From contig WRMX01000048.1 of the NCBI GenBank assembly GCA_009776905.1, forward strand, positions 1-18,766: 18,766 nucleotides of DNA, in the 5' to 3' direction. Position numbers and translations under genes: made by a program. Of this stretch, positions 5,350 to 12,307 are shown one piece after another. Each line of letters begins with the position of its first letter. The first letter of the stretch is position 1. The stretch comes from Oscillospiraceae bacterium (lineage in GTDB: Bacteria; Bacillota; Clostridia; Oscillospirales; Oscillospiraceae). The notes below the pieces were generated by a model. It saw nothing but the letters and a program-made list of their open reading frames with translations, did no database searches and had not been told where the DNA came from.

Positions 5350-7389
5350 ATGGCAATCAACCCGATTAACAACCAAACAACGCTCAGGCTGATGGGCATG
5401 GTGTCCGGCATGGACACGGATTCCATCATCCAACAGACATTGAAGCTGCACCAATTGAAGATTGATTCGCAGTTCCGCGCAAGGACGCTGCTTGAATGGA
5501 AGCAGAAGTCATACAGCACCATCGCCGACGAGCTCACGAGCTTCAGGCGGACTTATCTCACAATGCTCGGCAACAGCGCGATGAGGGTTTCGAGCGCATA
5601 TAACACAAACAAGGCAGAGCTCGTCGGGAAGAATTCCGGTGCAGTTACTGTCTCTACGTCTGTCAATTCGCCGCTCGGCACCATCAAGATCGGCCAGGTG
5701 CTCCAGCTCGCGAAAAACACGAGCGTTTCCACAACCGGCACCGCTTCAAAAGACGGCAATGGGTTCAAGCTATCGGATAAGTTGTATAGCTTAAACTTGA
5801 GCGGCAGCCCCATTCAGTTTGACCAAATAGACACAGATGCTCCTGCTGGTCACCAAAAGTATGCGAATGTTAGCATTAATGGAGCAAATGTTCGTTTATA
5901 TGAAGATGGATATACTAACGAACTAGGAGGGGTGGATTATAGTACTGTTCCTGGAGACTATAATCCGAGTTTACCTATCGGTCCTGGTAATCTACCATAC
6001 ACAGCAACTGGTTTAAACGGTGCCATTGCAGCTGGCGGAGGCTATCAGATCCTTGATTGGAGAGATACATATAGTGATGGTGAACATGCAGATAGGCCAT
6101 ACTCAATAGTTAATGTCAATGGCAAGGATATCTGGTTGTTCAAAGATGAGATTTTTGAGTCAGACGGTATAACAGAGAAAGCTGGATTAAATCTTGGTAA
6201 GCTGATTGCCGAAAGAGCCGGTAGTGTTAGTAGGCAATTTAACATTACGACAGACGGGAAATCATATAAGGATTATACACCAGGTGAGGTTGGTATATCT
6301 TCAAATGCAATATTCCAAGTTGGGGTAAATGGTAAGACCATAACCTTGAACATGAATATGACCATCAACGAAATGATGGATGCCGTCAACAGCAGCGGCA
6401 CCGGCGCCACAATGCGCTATGACCAGTTTGCCGACCAGTTCACGATTGAGTCAAATTCGCTCGGCTCTTCCAATATGGTTGTTTGGGGATTCGAGGCTCT
6501 CGGCATTTCGAGCGGCGTATACAACAACGGACAGACCGCGAAAGTCGAGATTGAAGTCAACGGTGTAAAAGAAACTATCGAGCGTCCCAGGAACACCTTT
6601 GATTTCAGGGGAGTATCAATAACGCTCAATTATGAGACAAAAGGCTCCGGAGTGGATGGCGCTTGGGACGAGTCCGATAACATCACCGTCTCGATCAAGC
6701 GAGACGTGACGGAACCGCTCGAAAAGATCAAGGCATTCATCGATTCATACAACACGATCATCAGCAAGCTCGAAAGCCTCATCAAAGAGAGCAAGAACGC
6801 ATCGGAACGCACGTATCTTCCGCTCACGGACGAGGAAAAAGCCGTCATGTCGGAAAAGCAGATTGCGGACTGGGAAGAGATTGCGAAAAAGGGCATTCTG
6901 AGAAACGACTCCGGCATCCAAAATCTCACGAACAGCTTGCGCGGCTTGCTCTTCGAGAAGGTCACGTCCGCCGGATTGACGCCGTCGCAAATCGGGCTGA
7001 CGACCGGGTTATATAAGGACAACACGGGCGGCCAGATCATCCTCGATGAGGAGAAGCTCAAAGCGGCGCTGGAAAGCGAGCCGGACAGGGTTATGAACGT
7101 TTTCATGGGCGGCGCAGAAGAGACGACCTCCGCAGGCAGAGGGCTGCTCTGGCGCATGGACGACATGATGTCCAATTATGTCAACGGCAGCCAGTTCACA
7201 AGCATCGCCAACCTCGAAAACTCCATCAAGCGCACGAACGAGCAGATGGAGAAGCTCCAGAAAAAGATGTGGGAAGCCGAAGACAAGCTATACAAGCAAT
7301 TCGCGGCGATGGAGACGGCGCTCTCAAAGATCCAATCGCAGACGGACTGGATGACAGCGATGCTCACATCGATGAATAACAGCAAATAG
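5350..7389 (+). CDS. fliD: FliD, flagellar filament cap / hook-associated protein 2
   Basis: 679 residues from the ATG at 5350, preceded by GAGGTG at 5338-5342; an in-frame TTG at 5335 is less likely because it overlaps this site. FliD caps the growing filament and folds flagellin as it emerges. The N-terminus 'LRLMGMVSGMDTDSIIQQTL' is the classic FliD_N opening. Residues ~395-660 match FliD_C, ending in a long coiled coil (from about 7200) used in cap oligomerisation. The centre, residues ~156-336, has much more AT-rich codon use than either flank and is likely a swapped variable domain exposed on the cap. fliS follows 51 bases later. The length is in the upper range for the family. Confidence 0.95.
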   Translation: MAINPINNQTTLRLMGMVSGMDTDSIIQQTLKLHQLKIDSQFRARTLLEWKQKSYSTIADELTSFRRTYLTMLGNSAMRVSSAYNTNKAELVGKNSGAVTVSTSVNSPLGTIKIGQVLQLAKNTSVSTTGTASKDGNGFKLSDKLYSLNLSGSPIQFDQIDTDAPAGHQKYANVSINGANVRLYEDGYTNELGGVDYSTVPGDYNPSLPIGPGNLPYTATGLNGAIAAGGGYQILDWRDTYSDGEHADRPYSIVNVNGKDIWLFKDEIFESDGITEKAGLNLGKLIAERAGSVSRQFNITTDGKSYKDYTPGEVGISSNAIFQVGVNGKTITLNMNMTINEMMDAVNSSGTGATMRYDQFADQFTIESNSLGSSNMVVWGFEALGISSGVYNNGQTAKVEIEVNGVKETIERPRNTFDFRGVSITLNYETKGSGVDGAWDESDNITVSIKRDVTEPLEKIKAFIDSYNTIISKLESLIKESKNASERTYLPLTDEEKAVMSEKQIADWEEIAKKGILRNDSGIQNLTNSLRGLLFEKVTSAGLTPSQIGLTTGLYKDNTGGQIILDEEKLKAALESEPDRVMNVFMGGAEETTSAGRGLLWRMDDMMSNYVNGSQFTSIANLENSIKRTNEQMEKLQKKMWEAEDKLYKQFAAMETALSKIQSQTDWMTAMLTSMNNSK

Positions 7390-7392
7390 ACA

Positions 7393-7408
7393 GAACCCCC
7401 ACGTTAGT
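7393..7408 (-). repeat. 16-base fragment of the window-start palindromic element, inverted
   Basis: GAACCCCCACGTTAGT is the exact reverse complement of bases 96-111, which form the end of repeat copy A plus the adjoining G5 hairpin. The bases that follow (TTGCGAAACGC) loosely resemble the rest of that arm with a deletion. It sits in the short gap between fliD and fliS. Confidence 0.45.
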
Positions 7409-7440
7409 ATTGCGAAACGCCTTTCAGAAAGAGTGATCAT

Positions 7441-7857
7441 ATGCAGCAAACGGTAATGATAAGTTCACGTCCGCAGGAAGCTTACAAAAAGCAGGATGTC
7501 ATGACTGCCCGCTCCTTAGACCTCATCGTCATGTTATATGACGCGCTTAAAAAGAACATCGTATTAGGCCGCAAGAAAATCATGAAGGATGATGCAGGCG
7601 GCGCCCACAAGCATCTGATGAAGGCGCAGGAAATATTGACCGAGCTTGTGAACAGCCTCGACATGAACTATGATATTGCCGAAGAGTTGCTCGCGTTATA
7701 TGAGTTCTTCCTCAGAACATTGGAAGATGCGAACCTGCGCAAGGATGCCGAGCCGCTCGAGCCGATCATCGAAATGGTCGATAGCCTGAGGTCCGCCTGG
7801 GAGGAGATCAGCAAGGCGGATAGAGGAAGTATATATTTAAGCGAGGAACAAGCTTGA
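7441..7857 (+). CDS. fliS: FliS, flagellin export chaperone
   Basis: 138 residues, the normal length. FliS binds the flagellin C-terminus in the cytoplasm, prevents premature polymerisation and delivers it to FlhA. The family pattern is clear: 'RPQEAYKKQDVMTARSLDLI' followed by 'MLYDALKKNI', then the helix with 'LNSLDM'-type residues (here 'LVNSLDMNYDIAEELLALYE'). The site AGAAAGAGTGA lies just before the ATG. The stop overlaps the TTG start of the next gene by four bases (TTGA), so the two are probably translationally coupled. The fliD-fliS order is the usual one. No flagellin gene is in the window. Confidence 0.95.
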   Translation: MQQTVMISSRPQEAYKKQDVMTARSLDLIVMLYDALKKNIVLGRKKIMKDDAGGAHKHLMKAQEILTELVNSLDMNYDIAEELLALYEFFLRTLEDANLRKDAEPLEPIIEMVDSLRSAWEEISKADRGSIYLSEEQA

Positions 7858-8312
7858 GTCAATTTACGGTTGAAGACAAAACGCGCCTGCTGGAGCTGGC
7901 AGGCAAGGAGCAAGATCTGCTGGAGCGCATACATGGGCGCACATTGGAACAAGCGGAGCTGATAGTGGCGGACAATGTCGATGCGTTCATCATGTCGCTT
8001 GACAGCAGGCAGGAGCTCATTGATAGTTTTGACGGGTTGCATCAGGAATTAAATGTCCTGATGCAATCTTACTTGTCTAGCGTCGGCGCGGGAGGCATCA
8101 AAAAAAGCCAGGACGTCGACGAGGCATGGGACCGCCTCAGAAAGCTATTGGCCGAATGCGCGGCGCTCAACGAGAAGAACGTAAATGCCGCAAAAAGCAT
8201 CGCCGAAGGCTATATCGAGAGGATTGGCCAATTGAGCCTCGGCAGGAAAGGCCTCGGAGCGTATATCCAGGACATTGGCAACGACCCCGAGATGTTCGAC
8301 AAAAAAACATAG
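7854..8312 (+). CDS. FlgN/FliT-like flagellar export chaperone
   Basis: 152 residues, almost entirely helical and charged. The TTG start at 7854 lies inside TTGA, overlapping the fliS stop, and GAGG at ~7842-7845 serves it. The pattern 'LLELAGKEQDLLERI' followed by a 'DSRQELIDSFDGLHQEL' helix is like FlgN, the chaperone for the hook-filament junction proteins FlgK and FlgL; FliT, the FliD chaperone, is similar in size and position. A place right after fliD-fliS fits either. The C-terminus ('GLGAYIQ' region) is a FlgN-like tail. I cannot separate the two from sequence alone. Confidence 0.65.
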   Translation: MSQFTVEDKTRLLELAGKEQDLLERIHGRTLEQAELIVADNVDAFIMSLDSRQELIDSFDGLHQELNVLMQSYLSSVGAGGIKKSQDVDEAWDRLRKLLAECAALNEKNVNAAKSIAEGYIERIGQLSLGRKGLGAYIQDIGNDPEMFDKKT

Positions 8313-8399
8313 AGGGCGGATATGGGCTGATAGTGATATAGGGTATATTGCTTTTTGCAAGTATGTATATGAACCTTTGCATAGAGGGCGGATATGGGC
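8308..8399 (+). repeat. 20-bp direct repeat duplicating a ribosome binding site and start
   Basis: CATAGAGGGCGGATATGGGC occurs at 8308-8327 and again at 8380-8399, 72 bases apart. The second copy carries the ribosome site and ATG (8394) of the YaaR gene. The first copy has the same site and ATG (8322) but runs into TGA after two codons (ATG GGC TGA). Between them TTGC-TTTTT-GCAA can form a small hairpin. Confidence 0.85.
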
Positions 8400-8852
8400 G
8401 TTAAGGTTAACAATGTGAATAGGCCGGACCCGGGGGGATATACCTCGCGGGGGCATAGCGTCCGCAACACGGACGAGAGCGAAGCTTTGCTCTTTAAAAG
8501 GACGCTGACCGACCTTTCAAGGGAGGTCTACATAGCCCGTCTCCATGAGCTGAAAAAGAGCATCGACGACCAGGGTAAGCGCCTTGCTGACAAGGTCGAC
8601 GTCAAGGAATTTGAAAAATTCCGCTCCCTGATACGAGAATTTATTGACGAAGTAGTCAGTAATGGTTATACTTTCTCAAAGGAGGATGCGTTCGCCTCCA
8701 GAGGCAGGCATCGATATATCGCGACAATTCAAATCGTAGACGAGAAATTGGACGAGCTCGCGAAGCAGGTCATGGAGGAGAATGCCGAGCAGATCGATAT
8801 CATCAACAAAATCGATGACATCAGAGGTCTCCTGCTCGACATGATGATATGA
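8394..8852 (+). CDS. YaaR family (DUF327) protein
   Basis: 152 residues. The C-terminal two thirds match YaaR of Firmicutes: 'FRSLIREFIDEVVSNGYTFS', then 'RGRHRYIATIQIVDEKLDEL' and 'IDIINKIDDIRGLLLDMM'. The first ~35 residues are polar and probably flexible. The protein looks soluble and helical, with no signal peptide or membrane segment. The molecular role of YaaR proteins is not established to my knowledge; a place between flagellar chaperone genes and cheW suggests a flagellar or motility link here. GAGGG at 8384-8388 serves the ATG, and an upstream duplicate of this start region ends after two codons. Confidence 0.85.
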   Translation: MGVKVNNVNRPDPGGYTSRGHSVRNTDESEALLFKRTLTDLSREVYIARLHELKKSIDDQGKRLADKVDVKEFEKFRSLIREFIDEVVSNGYTFSKEDAFASRGRHRYIATIQIVDEKLDELAKQVMEENAEQIDIINKIDDIRGLLLDMMI

Positions 8853-8862
8853 TGTCATGTGT

Positions 8863-9015
8863 ATCGTCTTGCTCCCGGCTGCACCGGAACCGCAAGACAT
8901 GAAATATTAATGGATATCGTCTTGCTCCCGGCTGCACCGGAACCGCAAGACATGAAATATTAATGGATATCGTCTTGCTCCTGCCTGCGGCAGAACCGCA
9001 AGACACGATATAATG
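8863..9015. repeat. Three tandem 53-bp hairpin units
   Basis: The units start at 8863, 8916 and 8969. Units 1 and 2 are identical over 53 bases; unit 3 is diverged. Each contains GTCTTGC ... GCAAGAC (for example 8866-8872 with 8892-8898) as an outer stem. The inner stem is CCGG/CCGG in units 1 and 2 but CTGCC/GGCAG in unit 3, so the inner sequence changed while pairing was kept. Unit 3 also gains a flanking ATATCGT/ACGATAT pairing. The units fill the gap between the YaaR gene and cheW with no spacers. Confidence 0.85.
9009..9014 (+). promoter_or_regulatory. Perfect -10-like TATAAT before cheW
   Basis: TATAAT at 9009-9014 is at the end of the third hairpin unit, where units 1 and 2 read differently. 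No convincing -35 box lies 16-18 bases upstream, since that stretch is inside the hairpin. It may mark a cheW promoter ~50 bases before the ATG. Confidence 0.25.
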
Positions 9016-9062
9016 ATTACTTCGCAATCTCTGATTAATAATATATTGGATGGTGATACTTA

Positions 9063-9545
9063 ATGCAGGATGTAGTGGATCTGGACCTGGTGATCGAAGA
9101 TGTGATGCGCGGGAAATACCTGACATTCCTTGTCGGTGACATCGGATATGGCATAGAAATCAGTTATGTAGTGGAAATCATCAGCGCGCAGGAAGTCACG
9201 CTGGTCCCCCATACGCACGCATATGTCAAGGGGATCATCAATTTGCGCGGCACGGTCGTCCCGGTCATTGACATGGGGATGCGTTTCGGGCAGGGCGAGG
9301 TCGTCTATACGGACAAGACATGCATCATCGTGCTCAGCCTCGACGACATGAGCGTCGGCATCCTTGTCGACGGAGTGCAGGACGTTTCCGACATCGATGA
9401 TGTGACGACGCAAGAGCCTCCGAAAATCACGGGGAACAATATCAAGAATTTCTTTATCAAAGCCATCGGCGTTGCGGGCGGCGAGGTCAAGCAGCTCATC
9501 GATGTATATAAAGTGTTCGAGGTCAGCGTGGACGAGCAAGTATAG
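9063..9545 (+). CDS. cheW: CheW, chemotaxis coupling protein
   Basis: 160 residues. CheW links chemoreceptors to the kinase CheA at the membrane-associated arrays. The whole protein matches the CheW domain: 'KYLTFLVGDIGYGIEISYV', the hallmark 'VKGIINLRGTVVPVIDMGMR', and 'TCIIVLSLDDMSVGILVDGV'. A short acidic extension of ~15 residues precedes it. The ATG at 9063 has GGATGGTGAT upstream. It lies just after the hairpin array and before cheR; no cheA, cheY or receptor gene is present in the window. Confidence 0.95.
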   Translation: MQDVVDLDLVIEDVMRGKYLTFLVGDIGYGIEISYVVEIISAQEVTLVPHTHAYVKGIINLRGTVVPVIDMGMRFGQGEVVYTDKTCIIVLSLDDMSVGILVDGVQDVSDIDDVTTQEPPKITGNNIKNFFIKAIGVAGGEVKQLIDVYKVFEVSVDEQV

Positions 9546-9556
9546 GCATAACGCGA

Positions 9557-9592
9557 GCGTACGGCTTCCAGGTTAGCGGGGTGGAGCCCACG
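9557..9592 (+). promoter_or_regulatory. Recurring GC-rich leader motif, copy before cheR
   Basis: GCGTACGGCTTCC followed by a GCGGGGTGGAGCCC hairpin-like end aligns column by column with the motif before fliQ (13583-13619), and less well with the one before fliE (11926-11962). A further GCGCT/AGCGC hairpin follows at about 9611-9626. Function unknown; a 5' leader structure is plausible. Confidence 0.45.
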
Positions 9593-9676
9593 TAGAATCT
9601 TGGAGACCCGGCGCTCATGTCAGCGCAATTCGCGAGGCCTTAAAAAGTATGATTGCCCGCTTTGGAGAACGTATCG

Positions 9677-10489
9677 ATGCAAATTGAAGATCAAGACTTT
9701 TTCAAACTCCGGGACTATGTCAAGTCGCATTTCGGAGTCAATCTCGAAAAAAAGAGGACGCTTATCGAAGGCCGGTTGCATAACACCATTACGCAACTGG
9801 GTTTCGATAGTTTCCATGATTATCTCGAGAAGGTGTTTGCCGACAAGAGCGGCGAGATGATCAATACGTTGATGACAAGGCTCACAACGAATTATACATA
9901 CTTTATGCGCGAAGAGGCCCATTATAGGTTTATGGAGGAAGTCGCCTTGCCATATTGGACGGCAAACATCCGTGACCACGACTTGCGCATCTGGAGCGCG
10001 GGATGTTCGTCCGGCGAGGAGCCGTATACCACCGTGATGGTGCTCAGCGAGTGGTTCGGGTTTCGGAAGAACGATTGGGACACGACGATCCTGGCCACTG
10101 ATTTGTCGACGAGGGTGCTCGACATGGCAAAAAAGGGAGTCTATCCTGAGGAGCATTTCCAGCGGTTGCCGAAGGCTTGGAAGTCGAAATATTTCACACA
10201 GATTGGCGACGAGGAGTATCAGGTGACGGAGGCGATGGCAAAGGAAGTCGTTTTCAGGCAGTTCAACCTCATGGGCGAGTTTAACCGCTTCCGTAAGAAG
10301 TTCCACATTATTTTTTGCAGGAATGTCATGATTTATTTCGACAATCCTACAAAGACCGCTCTCACGAAGAGGTTTCACGACGTGCTGGAGCCGAATGGGT
10401 ATTTTTTCATCGGCCTCAGCGAGACTCTCAGCGGGATAAACAGCGATTTCAAGCAAATTGCCCCCGCGATATACCAGAGAGTGAAGTGA
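9677..10489 (+). CDS. cheR: CheR, chemoreceptor glutamate methyltransferase
   Basis: 270 residues, normal length. CheR transfers methyl groups from S-adenosylmethionine to receptor glutamates for adaptation. The N-terminal helical domain is residues ~1-75, with 'TRLTTNYTYFMREEAHY' corresponding to the family 'TTNxTxFFRE' motif. The SAM-binding domain has 'IWSAGCSSGEEPYT' (105-118), an acidic 'LATDLS' (139-144) and 'HIIFCRNVMIYFD' (210-222). The ATG at 9677 has GGAG at 9664-9667; an in-frame TTG at 9653 would add eight residues but is less likely. No receptor-binding beta-subdomain defect is evident. Confidence 0.95.
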   Translation: MQIEDQDFFKLRDYVKSHFGVNLEKKRTLIEGRLHNTITQLGFDSFHDYLEKVFADKSGEMINTLMTRLTTNYTYFMREEAHYRFMEEVALPYWTANIRDHDLRIWSAGCSSGEEPYTTVMVLSEWFGFRKNDWDTTILATDLSTRVLDMAKKGVYPEEHFQRLPKAWKSKYFTQIGDEEYQVTEAMAKEVVFRQFNLMGEFNRFRKKFHIIFCRNVMIYFDNPTKTALTKRFHDVLEPNGYFFIGLSETLSGINSDFKQIAPAIYQRVK

Positions 10490-10500
10490 AAATTTAGGAT

Positions 10501-10740
10501 TCCGGCCCGTAGCAAGCGAGATTTGCTCTACAGACGGCAGCATGAGGCGATTTCGCAAGAAAATAAGCACTGCTTTGGAGCAGCGTAGTCGTTAAAACGG
10601 CACGGATGCCGTTTTAGCCGATTCACGGCATCGATGCCGTGTTGAGGCGCTAGACGGAGCTAACCAAAGGAGTGCTATGTTTTCGCGAAACCCAGCCGTA
10701 GCTGCCGAAGGTATAGTAAATCTCGCATGGTTGTACCGGA
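10501..10740. other. Long imperfect fold-back element with forked tip
   Basis: The two halves of this stretch pair with each other over its whole length. Matching blocks from outside in: TCCGG 10501-10505 with 10736-10740; GCGAGATTT 10516-10524 with 10718-10726; CGGCAGC 10535-10541 with 10701-10707; TTTCGC 10551-10556 with 10685-10690; AGCACT 10566-10571 with 10671-10676; CTTTGG 10573-10578 with 10664-10669; AGCG 10582-10585 with 10648-10651. The tip holds two hairpins, 10591-10602/10607-10618 and 10624-10630/10635-10641. No coding region is present. It could be a structured RNA or a fold-back mobile element (MITE). It follows cheR directly. Confidence 0.75.
10591..10618. terminator. Bidirectional terminator-like hairpin in the fold-back element
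   Basis: AAAACGGCA and TGCCGTTTT form a perfect stem (12 pairs if flanking wobble pairs are counted) around CGGA, with A-runs and T-runs on either side. It resembles a short bidirectional intrinsic terminator, separating cheR from flgB. The T-run is only four bases, so efficiency would be modest. Confidence 0.35.
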
Positions 10741-10911
10741 TAAAAATTCACAAAAATTTATTACAACTCTTTCATCAAAATAATAGACATATTAAAACTA
10801 TTGTGGTACACTTTTGTTGATACACAAAATTTCAACTCAAGCATGGGGGGAGACCTTGAGCGAGGCGAGTTCGCTCGCGCATCGAAACGATAGTGACATG
10901 AGGAGATACGT
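10741..10911 (+). promoter_or_regulatory. AT-rich leader before flgB with a small hairpin
   Basis: About 100 very AT-rich bases (10741-10840) follow the fold-back element and probably hold the promoter of the flgB-flhF run. I found no box pair good enough to name; TTGTGG (10801) with CAAAAT (10825) is a weak option. Near the gene GCGAG-TTCG-CTCGC (10865-10878) forms a stable tetraloop hairpin. The site GAGGAG is at 10900-10905. Confidence 0.35.
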
Positions 10912-11322
10912 ATGTGGGACAATATATTCAAACCCGTTGACCTGTTGCAAAAAGGCCTTTCTGCAGCATGGACACGCAATGCGGTGATCCGCAACAACAT
11001 CGCAAATGTGGAAACGCCCGGGTTCAAAGCGTCAGACGTCGAGTTCGAAACGCTGATGCTTGAAGCCCTCGAAGGCAGCAGATTCAAAGGTACGAAAACG
11101 CACCCGAGGCACATCGACATCGGCGCCGGCAACGACCTATCGTCCGTCCATGCGCGCGTCGTCGAACGCGAATACACATCCATGAGGATGGATGAGAACA
11201 ACGTGGACATCGAAGACGAAAACGTCAAGCTAGCACAGAACAGCCTGTATTACAACACTTTGATGGAAAAAATGAATAGCGAGCTGCGGCGGCTGCGGAT
11301 GGCAATTAACGAAGGACGATAA
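10912..11322 (+). CDS. flgB: FlgB, proximal rod protein
   Basis: 136 residues, normal length. FlgB is one of the proximal rod proteins of the basal body, built on FliE above the MS ring and secreted by the flagellar exporter. The hallmark 'IRNNIANVETPGFKASDVEF' near residue 25-45 is the rod/hook N-terminal motif; the C-terminal helix 'DENVKLAQNSLYYNTLMEKM' packs against it. GAGGAG lies six bases before the ATG. It opens the flgB-flgC-fliE group, separated from cheR by ~420 non-coding bases, so it likely starts a new transcription unit. Confidence 0.95.
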   Translation: MWDNIFKPVDLLQKGLSAAWTRNAVIRNNIANVETPGFKASDVEFETLMLEALEGSRFKGTKTHPRHIDIGAGNDLSSVHARVVEREYTSMRMDENNVDIEDENVKLAQNSLYYNTLMEKMNSELRRLRMAINEGR

Positions 11323-11375
11323 AACATCAGCCCTGCTTGCTGCGCAAAGACCAAGATATCATGACATTAATAATC

Positions 11376-11397
11376 ATTATGGTGCAAGACCCATAAT
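11376..11397 (+). other. Hairpin between flgB and flgC
   Basis: ATTATGG (11376-11382) pairs with CCATAAT (11391-11397) around an eight-base loop containing GCAAGAC. It is AU-rich, has no T-run, and may affect message stability or flgC translation. Confidence 0.35.
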
Positions 11398-11429
11398 CAG
11401 GCGATAATGGAAAGGATTGAAGGACACAA

Positions 11430-11864
11430 ATGGCATTTCTCGATTCTATGAGCATCAGCGCCTCAGCGCTCACGGCGACCAGACTCCGCATGGATGTCAT
11501 CGCTGAAAACATGGCAAACAGCAACACAACGAGGACAGAAAACGGAGAGCCATATAGAAGGCGATATGTCGTGTTTCAGGAAAAAACCAACGACAACGCT
11601 TTCGCATCTTTTTTCAACAAAGCCCGTACGACGCCCGGCGGCGTCCGTGTGCTGCGAATTGGCGAAGACACATCGGAGTTTAAATATGACTACAACCCGT
11701 CCCATCCCGATGCCGACGAAAACGGATATGTGAGATACCCGAATGTCGAGGTCGTGCAGGAAATGGTCGACATGATGTCGGCATATAGGGCATATGAAGC
11801 GAATATAACGGCGATCAACACTTTCAAAGACATGGCTGTCAAAACTCTCGAAATCGGAAAATAA
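11430..11864 (+). CDS. flgC: FlgC, proximal rod protein
   Basis: 144 residues, normal length. FlgC joins FlgB in the proximal rod. The N-terminus 'LTATRLRMDVIAENMANSNT' and the C-terminal 'VEVVQEMVDMMSAYRAYEAN' are the two halves of the rod/hook helical coiled coil. The usual 'TPGGVRV' segment and a 'PDADENGYVRYPN' turn are present. GAAGGA precedes the ATG. The 107-base gap after flgB is longer than typical for this pair and contains a hairpin. Confidence 0.95.
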   Translation: MAFLDSMSISASALTATRLRMDVIAENMANSNTTRTENGEPYRRRYVVFQEKTNDNAFASFFNKARTTPGGVRVLRIGEDTSEFKYDYNPSHPDADENGYVRYPNVEVVQEMVDMMSAYRAYEANITAINTFKDMAVKTLEIGK

Positions 11865-11925
11865 TGCCTGAATGGCACATATGAATCAGAAAACAGAGGG
11901 GCGCCACCAGGCGAATTTGCCAAAA

Positions 11926-11962
11926 CGCGCGGCATCCGGGCCGTGGGGTGCGGACTCTCTCG
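11926..11962 (+). promoter_or_regulatory. Recurring GC-rich leader motif, copy before fliE
   Basis: CGCGCGGCATCCG (11926-11938) is identical to 13583-13595 before fliQ, and both are followed after 10-11 bases by GCGGAC...CTCTCG. A GGGG...CTCT stem with wobble pairs is possible. The fliE ribosome site TAGGAGG begins three bases after it. Confidence 0.5.
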
Positions 11963-11975
11963 ATAGGAGGACAGT

Positions 11976-12296
11976 ATGAGCTCAAACAGCATAAACCCGC
12001 TTGCGTCAAATTTGGTCAATCTTTTGTCATCAGAGGCTCTTAAGTCTAATAAATCAGATGAGCTAACGGAGCTGACCGACAGCTTTGCGAATATTTTGAA
12101 CGAATCGCTAAAGACCGCTTCCGATGCGGACACGACCGACAAGCTCTCGGCGCTCGACTTGCTGACAGGGCAAAGCGACGATATGTCGGGGCTGCTGCTC
12201 GATGCGCAAAAAGCCGAGCTGTCGCTCAATCTCGCGCTGCAAATCAGGAACAAGGTCATCGATGCATATAACGAAATAATGAGGATGCAAGTCTAA
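11976..12296 (+). CDS. fliE: FliE, MS ring-rod junction protein
   Basis: 106 residues. FliE connects the MS ring and export gate to the rod and is the first exported substrate. The pattern 'LTDSFANILNESL' and the C-terminal 'DAQKAELSLNLALQIRNKVI' with 'DAYNEIMRMQV' is the family signature. The N-terminal ~30 residues are polar. ATAGGAGG lies at ~11962-11969. In most Firmicutes fliF would follow directly; here the next gene is fliO. Confidence 0.95.
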   Translation: MSSNSINPLASNLVNLLSSEALKSNKSDELTELTDSFANILNESLKTASDADTTDKLSALDLLTGQSDDMSGLLLDAQKAELSLNLALQIRNKVIDAYNEIMRMQV

Positions 12297-12307
12297 CGTG
12301 AGACTTG

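Noticed and set aside
5817..6356. Separate inserted gene within fliD
   Set aside because: The AT-rich block stays in the fliD frame from end to end with no stop, own start or ribosome site, so it is a domain of FliD.
8322..8330. Two-codon ORF as a real peptide gene
   Set aside because: ATG GGC TGA encodes only Met-Gly; it is better read as a duplicated start region with a possible regulatory effect.
8863..9015. Tandem 53-bp units as a CRISPR array
   Set aside because: The units abut with no unique spacers, units 1 and 2 are identical throughout, only three exist, and no cas gene is in the window.
9546..9600. c-di-GMP-I (GEMM) riboswitch before cheR
   Set aside because: The AGGTTAGCGGGGT part resembles the 3' half of GEMM, and the setting fits c-di-GMP control, but the 5' GCACAGGGCAAACC and GACGCAAAGCC blocks are missing.
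9620..10570. Minus-strand 316-residue reading frame opposite cheR
   Set aside because: It is a mirror frame of a certain cheR gene, with no ribosome site or recognisable domain; the codon pattern follows the + strand gene.
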